DNA of 64,000 bases, from the NCBI GenBank assembly GCA_900239685.1, contig OENT01000384.1, positions 1 to 64,000 of the forward strand. The letters run 5' to 3'. The translations under genes were made by a program, and so were the position numbers. The notes under the pieces were generated by a model. The model saw only the letters and a program-made list of their open reading frames with translations. It was not told the origin of the DNA and ran no database searches. Positions 46,079-60,164 of the stretch are shown here, piece after piece (within the stretch, counting starts at the first letter, position 1; each line of letters begins with the position of its first letter). Source of the DNA: Rotaria macrura. Lineage: Eukaryota; Rotifera; Eurotatoria; Philodinida; Philodinidae.

Positions 46079-47710
46079 CTACATTGTTCGATATGTTTGC
46101 ACAATAGATTATACGCAAGTTTTAGTTAGAACAGACGTAAAACGACTGTGAACAATATCAGTAATGTCGATTTGTCGTGCATCATCGAACTGACAGTCAG
46201 TTAACTAGATTCCGAAATGCATCTATTCTAGTAACTACTTAACATTTATGTGGAATTTACAAAAACTCAGCGACAGGCGAGCTATCAGTCTTCAACGAAA
46301 CTTATATATATATATATATATATACTAGACATTGTCAACAACTCTACCGAATTGAGAGACAGAGACAAATGTCTAGGATTTCTGTCAAAACTAGACTTAT
46401 GCTAAAATAAGAAAAAAAAACAACAATATTAATGAGTTATCATAGAATATTACATTCTCATTAGTTTGACAAGAACGAAATTCTTATTATCATATTTTGA
46501 GATTCTCAAATCTCAGAATATATAATACACGAATAATATAATTTTGTTTATATGTCATGTTGATGGAAATGTTTGGTTGCGATTTATAGATAAGACTATG
46601 GTGATATGAAAAGATGAATTGTTCATGCTGACTGGAATCGACTGATCTCTTACTGTGTATACATCACTATCTATCATATCCTGGTCAGTAGCGTTGAACT
46701 TTACCCATAATGCAATGGTCAATCTTGCTTTCTCAATTAGATCAAAATCTCATCTTTTGCTTTTTTGTCTCTATGAAAAATGACTCAACGAACTATTACA
46801 TGTCTATTCTAAGATTATTAATCAATAAGATTCTATCCATCAGTAATATTTGATCTCACATATTCGCTCTTAACCAAGGATTAGAAAAAGAACTTCTAAA
46901 GAATTCATGCACAATTATAACTGAATGTTACTATGATCAACGAGGAAAGAAAAAAGACAGACAGGAAAACTACTTCATTTGGTAATTAATCTATCAGTTA
47001 TTTTTATAGATAAATTTAAGACTGCAGAAATGAGAATATTTGATTTATCTCAAGATTATATTTTAAAAATTCATTATGCGTCTACACAGGAATATACTTG
47101 AGTGACATGTCAAATTAAATTATTCACAAGAATATAAAATGAACAGAAAAAAAGAAAGAAATTCATAATTATTTAACAATAAAAGAAAATAATGAACGTC
47201 ATTTATAAACAATAGTTTTCAATATCGATAAAAAGAAAAGTTCTTCCTACCTTGAACAAGAAGCAATTGGACATTTTACGATCAATACTCAAATTAGTCG
47301 GAAATATATATATATATTAAATGGATTTTTATTTCCGCTTTTATTCTGAGCGTAATCAGACAATGGAACAAAGGATTTTATTCTATTTAAATGAATGGAA
47401 AAACGAAGAAAAAAAAAGCCGCTTACAAAAAAGTTTTCTTTCTGATCCATTTATGTTTTTTCAGTCTCGTTTGAGACTGAATATATTACGGCTGATTGCC
47501 AATCTATCCCGTTAATGTTCTCATGCAAACTCGTAAAAGCATAACATGAGAGAGAGACGGAGAAAAAAGGAAAAACTAGAGAAAGCCTGCATTCCATCGT
47601 ATACCGGAATTGTTGATCGATTTTTTGTTTGAAATAGAAAATGAGAGTATGTACGGGAGTGAGTGTTCACTTTTCTATATATGTCAATGTTGTAACTATT
47701 GACTCGATCG

Positions 47711-47738
47711 CCTTCTTCTTCTTCTTCTTCTTCTTCTA
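47711..47738. repeat. CTT trinucleotide microsatellite
   Basis: About nine CTT triplets followed by a T tract. Confidence 0.95.
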
Positions 47739-48765
47739 TTTTTTTTTACTTGCTCGGAGGGCACCATCACCACCACTCGAATAGTGATGGCCATTCTCTC
47801 GTCCTATTCTTATTCTTCTGGTAATCAGCTTCGCGTTGTTGGGCTATTTTTCCTTGCATGTTCTTTTATTCTCTAGCGCGCGGGTTTTTTTAGTTCTACT
47901 ATTTGCCTGAATTAAATAAAAGAGAGAACAGCAAGAGAAGCGGAAATGCACAAACGTCAATGCGACCTATGGTCAATAGAATATCCATTTCTAATGTTCA
48001 GTTGTGTTTACGTGCAGTAAAGGTAATCAGCACATGCATGCACGACGTTGACAGCAATCGCTTTTTTTAAACATAACACGCTAGAGTCAGTTAAATAGAC
48101 AGATGGTCGAACATACGAAAAGAAGGGAGAGTCGAAGAGAAAGAAAAGTGAAAGATTGAAGTCATCGAGCATGATCATGTGTAGACTTGACATAAAGTCA
48201 TCATTCATCGCATATTATTTAAAATGATGATATGAATGCGTATGTGTGCATTGGCACACTTGCTCCTCCCTTTTTTTTTTTGTTCTTCTGGCTCATTGAA
48301 TTGGTACCATAGACATGTATACGAGACCAAACAACGATCATCGTCGGAATGATGAAGATTAGAAATCAAATTATCTATGAACGAGAGGATTGTACTCATC
48401 AAGATGAAGCAGCCGTACTAATTCCATCAAAAAAGCAATTCATTAAGGCATAAGAATGATCGTACATATAGCAAACAGCTTACCATTCAACTACTACTTC
48501 GTAGAATACATTTATTTTCAAAAAATGACGCGTATGAGTGTGAGGTAGAGTGTCTGTTCAATGTTCATTCTTCTCTCTCTCTCTCTCCTCTTCCTTTATC
48601 CATTAATACTTTCTGCAATTGTGCTCTCTCTCTCTCCCTCATTCTGTCTCCCGCACATGTTGCTTGCCACCTATGCAAGAATAATGCCATTCATTTTTTC
48701 TCTTTGCATACGAACTGAACAAGTGTCCCATTCACGTTGTCGTGGTACATACACTAATGCATATA

Positions 48766-48768
48766 CAT

Positions 48769-48800
<32 letters not shown>
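48766..48800. repeat. compound CA-TA microsatellite
   Basis: About nine CA units run directly into about seven TA units. Confidence 0.95.
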
Positions 48801-48801
<1 letters not shown>

Positions 48802-51800
48802 CATAGATATATGCATCTATGCGTATGTGTTGATGCGATGATGCAATAGTAAGACTAATGGATAAAATGCGGCGACTACATGTAACATAAAAAAGGTAAA
48901 TGGCAGTGTCTGGCCGAAGAAAAACTTTGTGTGAATAAACAAATATCTACCTAAACCAAGGATATATCGATACAAGCACTCGAATTATTCTTACTTTAGT
49001 GTCTTGTCTTCTGTTCTCACCATAGAAGATTACTTAAGACGTAATCGTACTCGTGTACATAAAGACATACGCGTTAGTTGCATAAAAAAATCTATATAGA
49101 GTGAAGGAGGAAAAGGGATGGAGAGGTTACACCGCTGCTATCTTTTTTCTCTGTGTGTACTCCTAATTCCTTTGTTTGACCAATACTGTCGAAAATTTGA
49201 TGGTGTAATCAGGTTTGTTCTGTCTCGCTTAACGTCATCATATTCCCTCGAACAAATTTACTGTCATTCAATGTAATTGATAATAATATACAAAGTCCAT
49301 TAAGTAGGTAGTGTAATTTGCCCTTGTCAACTGAACAGTTAAAAGAGCTTGCGCAATCCCTCTTTTAATTTAAACATAAATGTTTTTGTCGCTCTGATGA
49401 TAGTGTCAAGCTTTCAAGCTTGCTTTCTTTTCTTTCTGTATTCTCTCATACAAGTTGTTCATGTACATGCCTACGATGAATGAAGATGATGATGTTGATG
49501 TTGATGTGGTCTTGATGTATACACTGTGTGCTTTGAAAAACACAGAAAAATAGGAGACAATGAGTGATTGAAAAGCAACAAACGTAAGAGGACGAAAGAA
49601 ACAAAACGACGATGATAAGATTGTAGAAAAAAAAGGACTATAGGCAAATAACGGAAGGAAGGAAGAAACGAGCAGAAAGCTCAGTACACTCTCTTCATTA
49701 ATGTTCATCACTCACCCGACCTTGACCCATCTTCGTTTATTCCAAACTCCCGATTCTATAGAAATTCGATGCTAATACTGTTGCTAACATGCTAAAATGG
49801 CTTCGATGAGTCTCAATTGTATTTTGTCCCCTTTCCTGCTTTCCATTATCTGAATGCTAATGATGATTATTGTTGACGTGGTTTCTCTCTCTTCCCCTCT
49901 CTCTCTCTGTCTTTCTTTTCTTCTTTTGTCATTGTCGACTTTTCATATATTCCAGAAGAGACAAAACAAAAAAGTGAATACCCAACCATGTCGGAGGCAC
50001 TTGTTTAATTTCAACCGATCTCAACATTTGAACGTAACTAAGTTGATGCTATCGAACCACTACCATGTCCGAGAATATACCCAGCAGGCGTTAGTCTGAA
50101 CGGTGTTGTTTGTACTGAACACCGGCTAATAAGGCATCTATATCAAGTTACATTCATACAAACAAATTGTACTCATGCAGAGCGGTGCTATTTACCTTGA
50201 ACAAAGTAGTTAGGCCGATTGATGTATGCGACGATTGAACAGTATGAATACTTGAACTGTCGTCTTAGTCTGCCATATGCTAATTGAAATGTTAAAGTTG
50301 ATCGATAGTACAATTCTATTCAATTTGCACGTCAATGTATAGTTAACGAGTAGAGCACTGCTGACGTAAGTCATCTTCATCGTTGCTTGATTTTCACTTT
50401 TCTATCTTACATAGATACAGCTGGTTCCTTTCTCTCTCTCTCTTTACATATATATATATATATATATGTGCACTAACCGATCTTCATCTATGAACATATA
50501 AGAAGAAGAGAATGCAAGCAACAGTTGATTTCATTTTCTCATAAAGAGAACAAGAAAAGAAAAGAGAAGAGAAGAGAAGAGAGAACCGAAACCAGTATGT
50601 GATGTCTTTTTTAATGAAATGTATCTATTAAAATGACGTATCTTAAAGAGATAACGTTAGAAATCTTCAAGGATAACTTGTTTGTCCTTGCACGTAGTAA
50701 CATCCGTGATAATCGACGACAGTCATAGGTTATGTTGACAGAATCCATGGCAACACGTTAGACCAATGTTAACCACGAGTTGTTTATAAGGTTTGCGTCT
50801 ACTATCTATCTATGCATGTATGGTCGAGACAGTTTTCATTTGACCATAAAGCAGATGTATTTAACGGTGCCTAAGGGATGACGATGAAAAAACAAAGCCA
50901 ACTAGATATTCTATTTATCATGTAAGGCGTTCAAAGTTGATGATTAATCTTTTCACACAGTGTAACCATCTGTCAAACAAAAGTTACACTAGAACAAGAA
51001 CGAACTTATCCAAATCTTGATAAGAAGGAATACTACGCAGACGAACTATGCTCGGAACAGACAACAGTGTAAAAAATCGATAATGACTATCATGATAATG
51101 AAAATTGATAGAAAACAAAGAAATAAAATATCAAGTGATAAACAGCTCTCGTCTACAGGAATTCTTTTGTTTTTTCTTCTTCTTTTTTTCATAATATCAA
51201 TGCCATATTAAAACCATGATGTATTAATGCGTAATGATATAACTAAAACTCATCATTTATTTTGATAGATAAAAGCATCATTTTATCTAAGGATAATTTT
51301 CTACAATTTATCTGAGAAATAATGAATAATCATAAGATAATTAGCTCTATATGAAAACCTTAAAAACAATTCTTTTAAAAAAATCCTACTATCCGTGCAT
51401 GGTCACTAACGAATTGTACTATCAGTTACTTTTTTTTTTTATATTCTCGAGTTAGTTCTATCGAAGTTATTATAACTTACTCTCTACAATTTCTTTTTGC
51501 TATTGCTTCCAGTTTGTCTTCTGTTTTTTTTTGCTTCTGCTTCTTTTGATCGATATGATGGTGTATTGATGAGGCAAAACATTCTTTTTCCTATCTATGC
51601 ATGCATTTATGTTATGGGCCTATCAAGCTTAAGTTCTATGGGAATGTCGAGAGAATAACAACAACAATCTGTTCGAATAACATGACCATCATTAAAGAAG
51701 AAGCAAGACAAAAAGGGAAAAGAAGAAAAGATATTACATCACATCTATGTGCCATAGAGCCTCTACAGCTTGCGATCGTAACGATGAATCGAGCGTAAGA

Positions 51801-53549
51801 TAACAATCGCATAAAGAGAAAAAAACCTGAAAAAGAACAGAATTAAATATTATCATATATGATGGACAGAAAGTTCAAGTAACAATAATAATAGTAATAA
51901 TAATGAAAATTGCCGAGAGGATAATATCGATTATATTTTCTTTTAAACAGATAATAATATTAAAAGTTTGTCTTACTCTCATACGAATTTGTTCATTTCT
52001 TCTTGCTTGTCTTATATCATTTTCATCTAATCGTGAATTTCTTTTGAGTTCATACGTGTGTAAGTTTCTTTCTCAAACGAGAGCAAGGTCATTTTAGTGT
52101 ATATGTGCGAGTTGAGTCGATTCATTGTTCTGGTCATGCAATATAAAAGAAAAAAAAAGAAGAGGTTGTTTAATTATAATGAAACAGCATTCGGAATAAG
52201 CAAATGCCACTTGAGATAGATCAAGCAATCGACGACCTGAATATGAAATTAATCAAATTGAACATTTACTATAGTCGTCCTTCGACCGTCTTATTCTGTA
52301 TGTGTGTGTGTGTGTGCAAGTTTTTTTTGCTTTTTCTTTTCCCCAAGAGATTTTTTCAATTTTTTTAATCATATACTATTCCGATAAACTTTTATCCGTA
52401 AATGAGTTTGATATTTAATTTTATCTTTGTAATCTATCAAGTAAATTCTTTTATTTTCATTATAAGAAATATCATCTTTTTCGGTTAAGTTAGTTTTCTA
52501 ATGAACTATGTTTGGTACACTAAAAAGTGTTCACAATTGACAATCATTTATCATCATTTCATCTATATCTTACTCAAACAATCATATTCAACGATTGTTC
52601 ATCATAAAAACGTCTCCAGATGCTCAACGGGTTCTGTCTCCTTCGCTGCCCCCCCCCCCCATCAGTCCCTGCTACTCTTTTTTTTGTTTCTTTGAATTAC
52701 ATCATCAAGTATTGAGACAATCAAAAGAGTGAAAAAGCTTTGCGACTTGAACAACTATTATCGATTATCAAGTATTACAAACGAGTCAAACTCATTCTTA
52801 ATAAATCTCAAAAGAGCTCCGGAAGGATAGAATATAATAAAATTTTGTTATGTTTATTGATTAATAATGCATCATCACAAACAAACAAACAAGGACATGG
52901 TTGTCTGTTGAATAGCTTTCTTTTCAGTCAAAATTAATGAACATCCATAGAATATTGATGAGTGCAATTGAAGTGAGAGAGAAAACCTTTAGTCTATTTG
53001 AAATTGATTAATATCATAAAAATATTATCGCTATAAAAATACATTCTCAAATAGGCTTGAAGGTTGTATCATGACATATTGAAACTCGTAAACCATCTGT
53101 TAGGATCATAAATTTGTAATCAATTGTAGTGGTCATTTTTAGATGTATTCGTATATGAACAAAGAATATAAAGTAACGAACTAGTGCATTATTTCGCTAT
53201 AAATATTTTTTTCCTGTCATTTGAAAGTCAATTACTATTTGTTTAATATTAACATATAATGATAATTTTATCTATTCTCTGTGCTTTGATGCAATGAAAT
53301 ATCATTATTTAATATGTGAATAGATGTCGAAATCCGCCTAAATTTATTTAAGCTAATTAGTCATCGGAAAACTACTGAAAAAGCAATTATTTTAGTAGTT
53401 GCATATCAATATAGATACTAATTGCTATGTAGTACTAAATACTTCGTTATTCTTTCTATGTAACCATGCTTGTTAATATATGAATATAAACATGCTTGGA
53501 AAAATTTCTTTCAGTACAGTCAAAATGAGCATGCAAATGTAAATAATTA

Positions 53550-54890
53550 GGAGAACGTTTATGAAAGGACCGTGAATCGTTCCATTATACAAGATACTAA
53601 TGAAGTTCAACATTTTTTATTTGTTTTTGTACATTTGAAAGGTTATGATATGAAGCCACAAAATTCCAAAGTTTAAGTTGGATGTATTATAATAAAGTTA
53701 GTCACGAATGACTTACAAACACTATCAATTTACTGTCCGAAAATCTAACTATCCATAAAATGATTATGTTTCAACAAGTCAATTAATATTATCTTTTAAT
53801 ACATCGACAGATAGAGTATTAAAAAATTGATTCGACTAATTATTGGGATTCAAGAGTTCAATATAATTCGAAAGAGTTCAATTTTTATAAATGTACGACA
53901 GTAAATATTATGCATTGTATGGGCTGTTATTCATTTTTACAAATAATGCCAAGCTGAAGTTTGTTAGTATCTTATGCAATTTTTGTTGGTCTACAAAATG
54001 CTTGTGTATTGTTGTATACAAAACGTTCACCCTTGAAGCACAACTAGGTTTACAAATCTTTCTTTTTTCATAGTGATTATGAATGACTTTTTAACCTTAA
54101 CAGTATTCTTTGAATAAATTTCATCGACAACGCACGTTTCTAAGTCAAACTGTTGTCAAGTTCAGAATCAACGTTCAAACTTATATTGAATGAAATAAAT
54201 TTAAGAAAAGTAGTTTTTTGGTGAAACATCATTTATGTGCTCTCCCACAGAGATCTTTTCTCAGAATCCATTCCTCTGATCCCCCAGGGATCAATTTTTA
54301 TTAAATTTTTTTTCTTTAATTTACTCGATTCAATATAAGTTTGAATGCTGATTCTGAACTTGACAACAGTTTGACTTAGAAACGTGCTTTGTCGATGAAA
54401 TTTATTCAAAGAATACTGTTAAGGTTAAAAAGTCATTCATAACTACTATGAAAAAAGAAAGAGATTAGTGAATCTAGTTGTGCTTCAAGGGTGAACTCTT
54501 TTGTATTCAAAAATACACGACCACTTTGTAGACAAATAGAAGTTGTATAAGATATTAAAAAACTTCAGCTTGGTGTCATCTTTAAAAATAGAAAACGATA
54601 GCAGATATGCTTCCCAAACTTTATTGTCGTAAATTCATAAATTAGACTGTTTTCGAATTATATTTGAAACATTCATCGACTTGTTGAAACAAAATCATTT
54701 TAAAGACAGATAGATTCTTGGAAAGTAAACTACTATTATTTGTAAGTCGTTCGTGATTAAATTTAGTAGAATACATCCAACTTAAACTGTGGATTTCGTG
54801 GTTTCATATCATAACCTTTCAAATGTAATTACAAAAAAAAAAAATAAAAAATGTAGGAATTTTATGATGCCTTCAGCAATTGATGTTCTC
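53550..54890. repeat. long inverted repeat, about 0.6 kb arms
   Basis: The left arm (about 53550-54220) and right arm (about 54298-54890) are reverse complements, with scattered substitutions and small indels. Matching landmarks include CATTTGAAAGGTTATGATAT (about 53633) against its complement near 54800-54830, TAAGTTGGATGTATT (about 53671) against AATACATCCAACTTA (about 54771), and GTCAAACTGTTGTCAAGTTC (about 54146) against GAACTTGACAACAGTTTGAC (about 54356). The roughly 80-bp spacer is unrelated and contains GATCCCCCAGGGATC. No terminal transposon genes are present. It could be a foldback or MITE-like element, or a source of hairpin RNA. The arms differ at perhaps a tenth of sites by eye, so it is not very recent. 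Confidence 0.9.
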
Positions 54891-57856
54891 ATATAAACTT
54901 TCTTAAAATAGACGTAGATGCATTCGAGGAATGTACTAGATACTCAACAAAAGTTGAACTTTGTTGCCATCAGATAAGATCTAGGTTGATGAATTTAATC
55001 TATGGGCACGATCAAGTACTATTAGGTTGACGAGAAAATTCGACTAGGCATTTCAAGTATGTGAACTCGAATACTTCTCTGTGAGTATGTATATGTGCGA
55101 CTAGATGGGGTTAATAAGTGAGAAGTTCATGTTCTCATTCTCATTTGCAAGTTTATAACTAGCTAATTCGGTTTTGCATTATGCGCAAGCCATTGGCGAG
55201 AGAGAAATTCCCAAACGAAATTTCTATTTGTCACTTTTTCGATCCATCAATCTTTTCTAATATTTTAGAAGTTTACCCATTTCTAATGGATCTCTTCCTG
55301 AGATAATAAATCTATCTGATATGCCTCTCTTTCAAAGAGATATAAAAATAGTGGAATTTCCAAACTGACATACTCATTATTTCTAGAAAAGAACATCTAT
55401 TGTCTATGAAACTTTAAAGATTCTCTACAGACATATTCATTGAGAGAATAACCTTGAGTAAAACGTTTTCTCTCAACGAATATTCTAGGCATATACTTTC
55501 GATTTAACAGGAAACATGGTAAAAGCGATGATGAACTTGCAAGTAGAGCATATCAAATTTCGTTCTTGCCTCTTTTCAATGGCCTTCTAATCCTAGTGTC
55601 GTACTACTTGTGAAAATAATAGTCATTTAGAAGTTTATTCACATCAGTTAAAGTAAAATATCATGAAGAAATATTCTCTCTCTATTGGATAGTTACGAAA
55701 ACTGATTGATTAGTATTTGATGATGGATAATCATCGAAGAAAAGAAAAAGAATCTATGATAGATGGTCTACGACTTCAAGTGTTACCAATAATTCATAAG
55801 AAGTCACAATTGTCAATGTTAGCTCAGTATTACTTTTAACGAATTATTTACCCTTATGTATTGAACTATTTAAATTATTCAGAATCTTGTACATTAAAGA
55901 AAAATGTCGTGAACTAACATCATCACTTATTTCTTCATATTCATCTATAATTGAAATAGAATAAAGATGAAATGAATTCATCACAATCATTCAGAAGATA
56001 ACCAACTGTTGTCATCATATCAAAATACTAGAAATAATGCAATTGATTACTTTTTATATCGTATGTGAGATTTCTACAAGAGGAGGAGTCATAGGAACAA
56101 TCGATTGGTACTTCCTTCAGAGAAATTTTTCAATTTTACTCTGCATCGAACCAACATATGACTTTTACTCTACATCCACATTGCATCAACGTCACTATGA
56201 TGACCCTATTCTTAAAACCCAAGATTTGATCTTGTTCACATATGTGTTACGAAAACCTGATTGATTATGAATTCAAATAGTACTCAAACTTACTTACTGA
56301 CTAACATAGACTGCCTCTTCAACACAGGATGTATCACATCAAATAAACAATCATACATCCTATTTTGAACTTGAAAATTGACTCGAAATAACAAAAAATT
56401 AAATAGACTACAATTTAATTTCTTTGATTCGAGTAGACATGTTCGATGAAAATAATCGTTTTCGTTTTACATTCTCATTTTCTAAAGACAAAAGCAACTG
56501 TATCTATCGACATGTAACATCCTAATGTTGCTCATAATACTTTTCTCATAATATTTCTTATAAATTCTAAATAAAATAAAAGCATTGTGTCATTCCTGGA
56601 GTATCCTTTCAAAAATCATGAATAGAGATGAAAAAAAAAGTGCGCACCATACTCTCTTTGTCTCTGTCTTTATATATTATGCAGTATCGTTTTTGATGAG
56701 TTGAAGATGAAACTCGTCAAAATTTTTCTCCAAAAAACCAAAATGAAAGTAGCAAATCGACTACAATATGATTTGTGAAGGATCAGACCTTGGGCTATCC
56801 TATCATGCAATTATATGAATAGTGATTATTCTGACGAAAATTGATTTTGTTTTTGGGAATGAACGAGACTTAATTGAATTATATTAACACAATGACAATA
56901 ATGTTTAGAAAATTCATTTAATAACAATAGACAAGATTGTATTTACATTAAAAATAATTTCCTGTCTTCAATCTGTCGGATATTGAATTTGATATTACCA
57001 TATTTGACAAGGGCAATATTTAATTCAATTTCATATCTAATAATTTTAATTTTAATTTATCATTATTTATAAATTTGATGAAAATGACATTGCGAAGAAG
57101 AACTATATTACATCTTAAAATAATTTGTGTCAAGACATAATCAAGTTCATGTTTAGTTCACATAGATATTTTTCATAATTTTTTCAATTCTCACAAGTGA
57201 ATAGTGAACTTCTTCAAGTGGTTGCTTCCGATTTCGGCGGGAAATAGGTTTTTTTAGATCTACAACTTGGGTGTCCTGATAAAAGCCTTGAAAACATTAG
57301 AGTTCCTATTGAAAATTTACCATATCGTCAAGTTTAGTAAAGGGTTCCCGCAATTTCTTCATTGGATTTCAAATTTTTTCACTTGTAAAAGAACTCAACT
57401 AAACTCTAACTTTACAAATAGAAATTTCGTCTTTATTCAACGTAGTATCTTGTGACTATGAGATTTATCATAGAAAAAAATATTGTTTCTATTGGATAGT
57501 CTATATAATATGCACGAGCTAAAAATTTCATGTCACTAAGACACTCAACGGAAAATCAATGAATATGTTTTGTGCAAGTTAATCTTTGTCAATTCTTAAT
57601 ATAGATCAAAACATGACGTGTCATTATACGAGAAATTCGCTATCATATAATCATATTGCAATAGAAACCTAAATTCTATCTTGATTATTATTCGAAAAAA
57701 TCTATCAGCAAAATTTATTTTAGACGAGAAGGTTGATATTGAATAAGATGCGATTATTAATAGACATGTTCGTTCGTTCAATATTTCATTATCAATTGAA
57801 GTAATTTAAATATTTTATCTATTTCTCTTTATCAATAAAAAAACTGGTTTTTCATC
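54891..57856. other. 3 kb intergenic, nothing recognised
   Basis: AT-rich DNA between the inverted repeat and the 3' end of the second LRR gene. Open frames up to 75 codons lack motifs. Confidence 0.6.
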
Positions 57857-60164
57857 TCATACAACAAATACAACATTGCATTTAAACATAATTAAGATTA
57901 AAATGAACAAAACACTATTTAATTTATACAACGATGCCGATGATTTTGTGACTATAATACCTTTAACACGTTTCTCACATAAGTTTTTTGTGTTCGTTTG
58001 ATTGATATCGTCTTTGATTTGATAACATGGTAATTGAGATTGTTGAAGTTCATTTGGACTTAGACATTCATAGCCTATGGGACCTGTACATACATCAGGT
58101 AATTTAAATCGATGTGAACGTTGTTCTAAATACCATTCGAGTGTACAATCACATTGAATAGGATTATTATCAAGATTGATTTGTTTTATTGAATTAATCA
58201 ATCGTTGAAAAATAGATTTCTCAAACAGACGTATTAAATTTCCATTTAAATTTAATAATGAAATATTATTTATTTGATCAAATGCATCTGTATCAATATT
58301 TGAGATTAAGGATGATGACAAGTCGATTTCACCGATATGTTCACAGCCTTGAAATGCATATGAATGTATACGTGATATTTCACCATGAGATAAATTAACT
58401 AGACGAACTGATGTCATATGTGAAAATGAGAGTGTACGTAATGATGTATGAATACCGGTTAATAATATTGTATCACATGTATGAAATCCAAAAAATGCAA
58501 ATGCATCAATTTGCTTTATTGGACATGGAGGTGAGGAACATAATATTAATGTACCAACTGATTTAAGACCAAAAAATGCATATGAATGAACGATCTATTA
58601 GATTAGAGAAAAGTGTTTGCTCGTGAGATTTAAATAATTAACAAAATTGAGATCAGACAAGATTTTGTACAATATTTTCAGATTAAAACAATATAACATT
58701 GTTGTAATTCTATTTGAACTTCAACGTTCGTAGGAAAAAAACTAAATAAGACTGAATACTATAGCAACACATGTACATTTAATCGACGATAGTACTATAC
58801 AAGGAAATCAACCGATCATGAATCAAAATTAGTAGATGAATAAAAAACACATGCATAGATTTCAAATGGTCTCATTGGATCAGAAATATTACTCTTGACA
58901 GTCATAGAAATGTAATAATACATAATAGTTGAGACTCTTTGATATGAACATAGAAATTCTAGTTACTGATACTGACTGATCGGCGACTAATGTACATGAA
59001 TGCTTGTTAATATTTATTAGCTAGAATGATTTGATAAGGACGAGACGAAATAGATTCATAGTATCCAATCAAAAAGATTTTTTTTAAATATTTTTACTCT
59101 GAAGAGCCGGAAAAATTTTCGTGCTTCGTCGTAGAAAGTAAAAATATCTTGACGTCATCGGAAAAAGTTGTCTTCCTTTTATCAACGTTGAATGCACTGA
59201 TTACAGCCCTGTCATTAGTAAATACATTTCACTAACATATGCACGTAGCTGACTAGCTTGATCGTGTAGTGAAATATCATTATTAGAGGAAAAAAAATGA
59301 CTTCATAACAACGGATTTTGTTTTGATTACTGGTCTATACGCTCGCTACTTAAGTATAATCTTTGATCTTCCGTTCTTTTCTTTTTAATAATGACTTTGA
59401 GTAACTCTCGTATTCATTCATAATAAATGATGTTGTTTTTATAGAGAAAATCTACGATCGATGAATAATACATTTCAACTTACTTCTAATGGATTGTCGC
59501 TAAGGTCTAATATGTCGACAAAATGCGTATAACGAAATGCTTCTGTATGTATGGAACGTATGGAATTCGATATAAGTGATATACGATTGATATATTCAAT
59601 ATCACTGAATGAGAATGGTGTTAGTTCTGTCAAGTTTCGATTGCCTTCGATACGTAGTTCATGTAGAGATGGTAGGTGACGAAATGCATGGGGTTGAATT
59701 CTATTAAGTCCAGTATTAATGATAGAAAGATGACGAAGATTGTGAAGACCCTAGAAAATAATTTCATGATGAAATTCAGAAACTGAACATAGCATCAATC
59801 GTACATGAAAATCATCTGTTTTTATTAATGTGATTGATGGTGTATGAACAAGATCAAAACGAACAATTGATTGTGTGAATGTTGTCAGATTATGATTTGT
59901 TGAAAACCAAGAACGTGGCAAATGCGAAATAGTTGTTGAATAACTACAATCGATTATATGCTGACGAACACAAGTGCAATCACTCAATGCTTTAAACAAA
60001 TGTGGACAGTTGTTATTATTTCGATGATCAGATTGCAACAGTGAAATATAATTAGAAGTTAATAAAATAAAGAAATATATTTGATGTTGACTAAAAATTA
60101 TTCATAAGAATTGCTTTGTGAATATATTTATATATAATAGATTTCTTTTTTAAACTTACGTCAT
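57857..60164 (-). CDS. secreted or GPI-anchored leucine-rich repeat protein with LRRCT cap
   Basis: Four exons (60160-60164, 59805-60090, 59484-59750, 57857-58594) close in phase and encode 431 residues. The first exon is only five bases (ATGAC), chosen because it alone joins in frame with a proper signal peptide (MTQHQIYFFILLTSNYISLL). An N-terminal cysteine cap (CPHLFKALSDCTCVRQHIIDC) precedes LRRs such as LRHLSIINTGLNRIQPHAFRHLPSL, ILDLSDNPLEIVHSYAFFGL, GEIDLSSSLISNIDTDAF and LLNLNGNLIRLFEKSIFQ. The LRRCT cap is clear: NPIQCDCTLEWYLEQRSH...VC...GYECLSPNEL. A hydrophobic end (LNSVLFILILIMFKCNVVFVV) suggests a GPI signal. Intron 3 is long (889 nt). An extracellular binding role is inferred. 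Confidence 0.82.

Larger units (their letters stand above)
46079..53549. other. 7.5 kb gene-poor region with microsatellites
   Basis: No gene was recognised. Contents are a TA run (46302-46323), a CTT run (47711-47738), CT runs (48570-48590, 49885-49910, 50431-50445), a CA run followed by TA (48766-48800), a TA run (50448-50467), a GAGAA-type tract (50555-50583), an ATA/GTA run (51883-51905), a TG run (52299-52316) and a C10 run (about 52650-52660). The strings of Lys/Arg or Phe/Ser frames track these biased tracts. It may be a long regulatory region or decayed DNA. Confidence 0.6.

Noticed and set aside
47463..47482. Short perfect palindrome around CAGTCTCGTTTGAGACTG
   Set aside because: Too short and isolated to support a terminator, binding site or element call.
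48008..50099. Several 60-100 codon frames around CT/CA/GA microsatellites
   Set aside because: Their residue bias (Ser/Leu/Phe or Lys/Arg/Glu) simply reflects the repeats.
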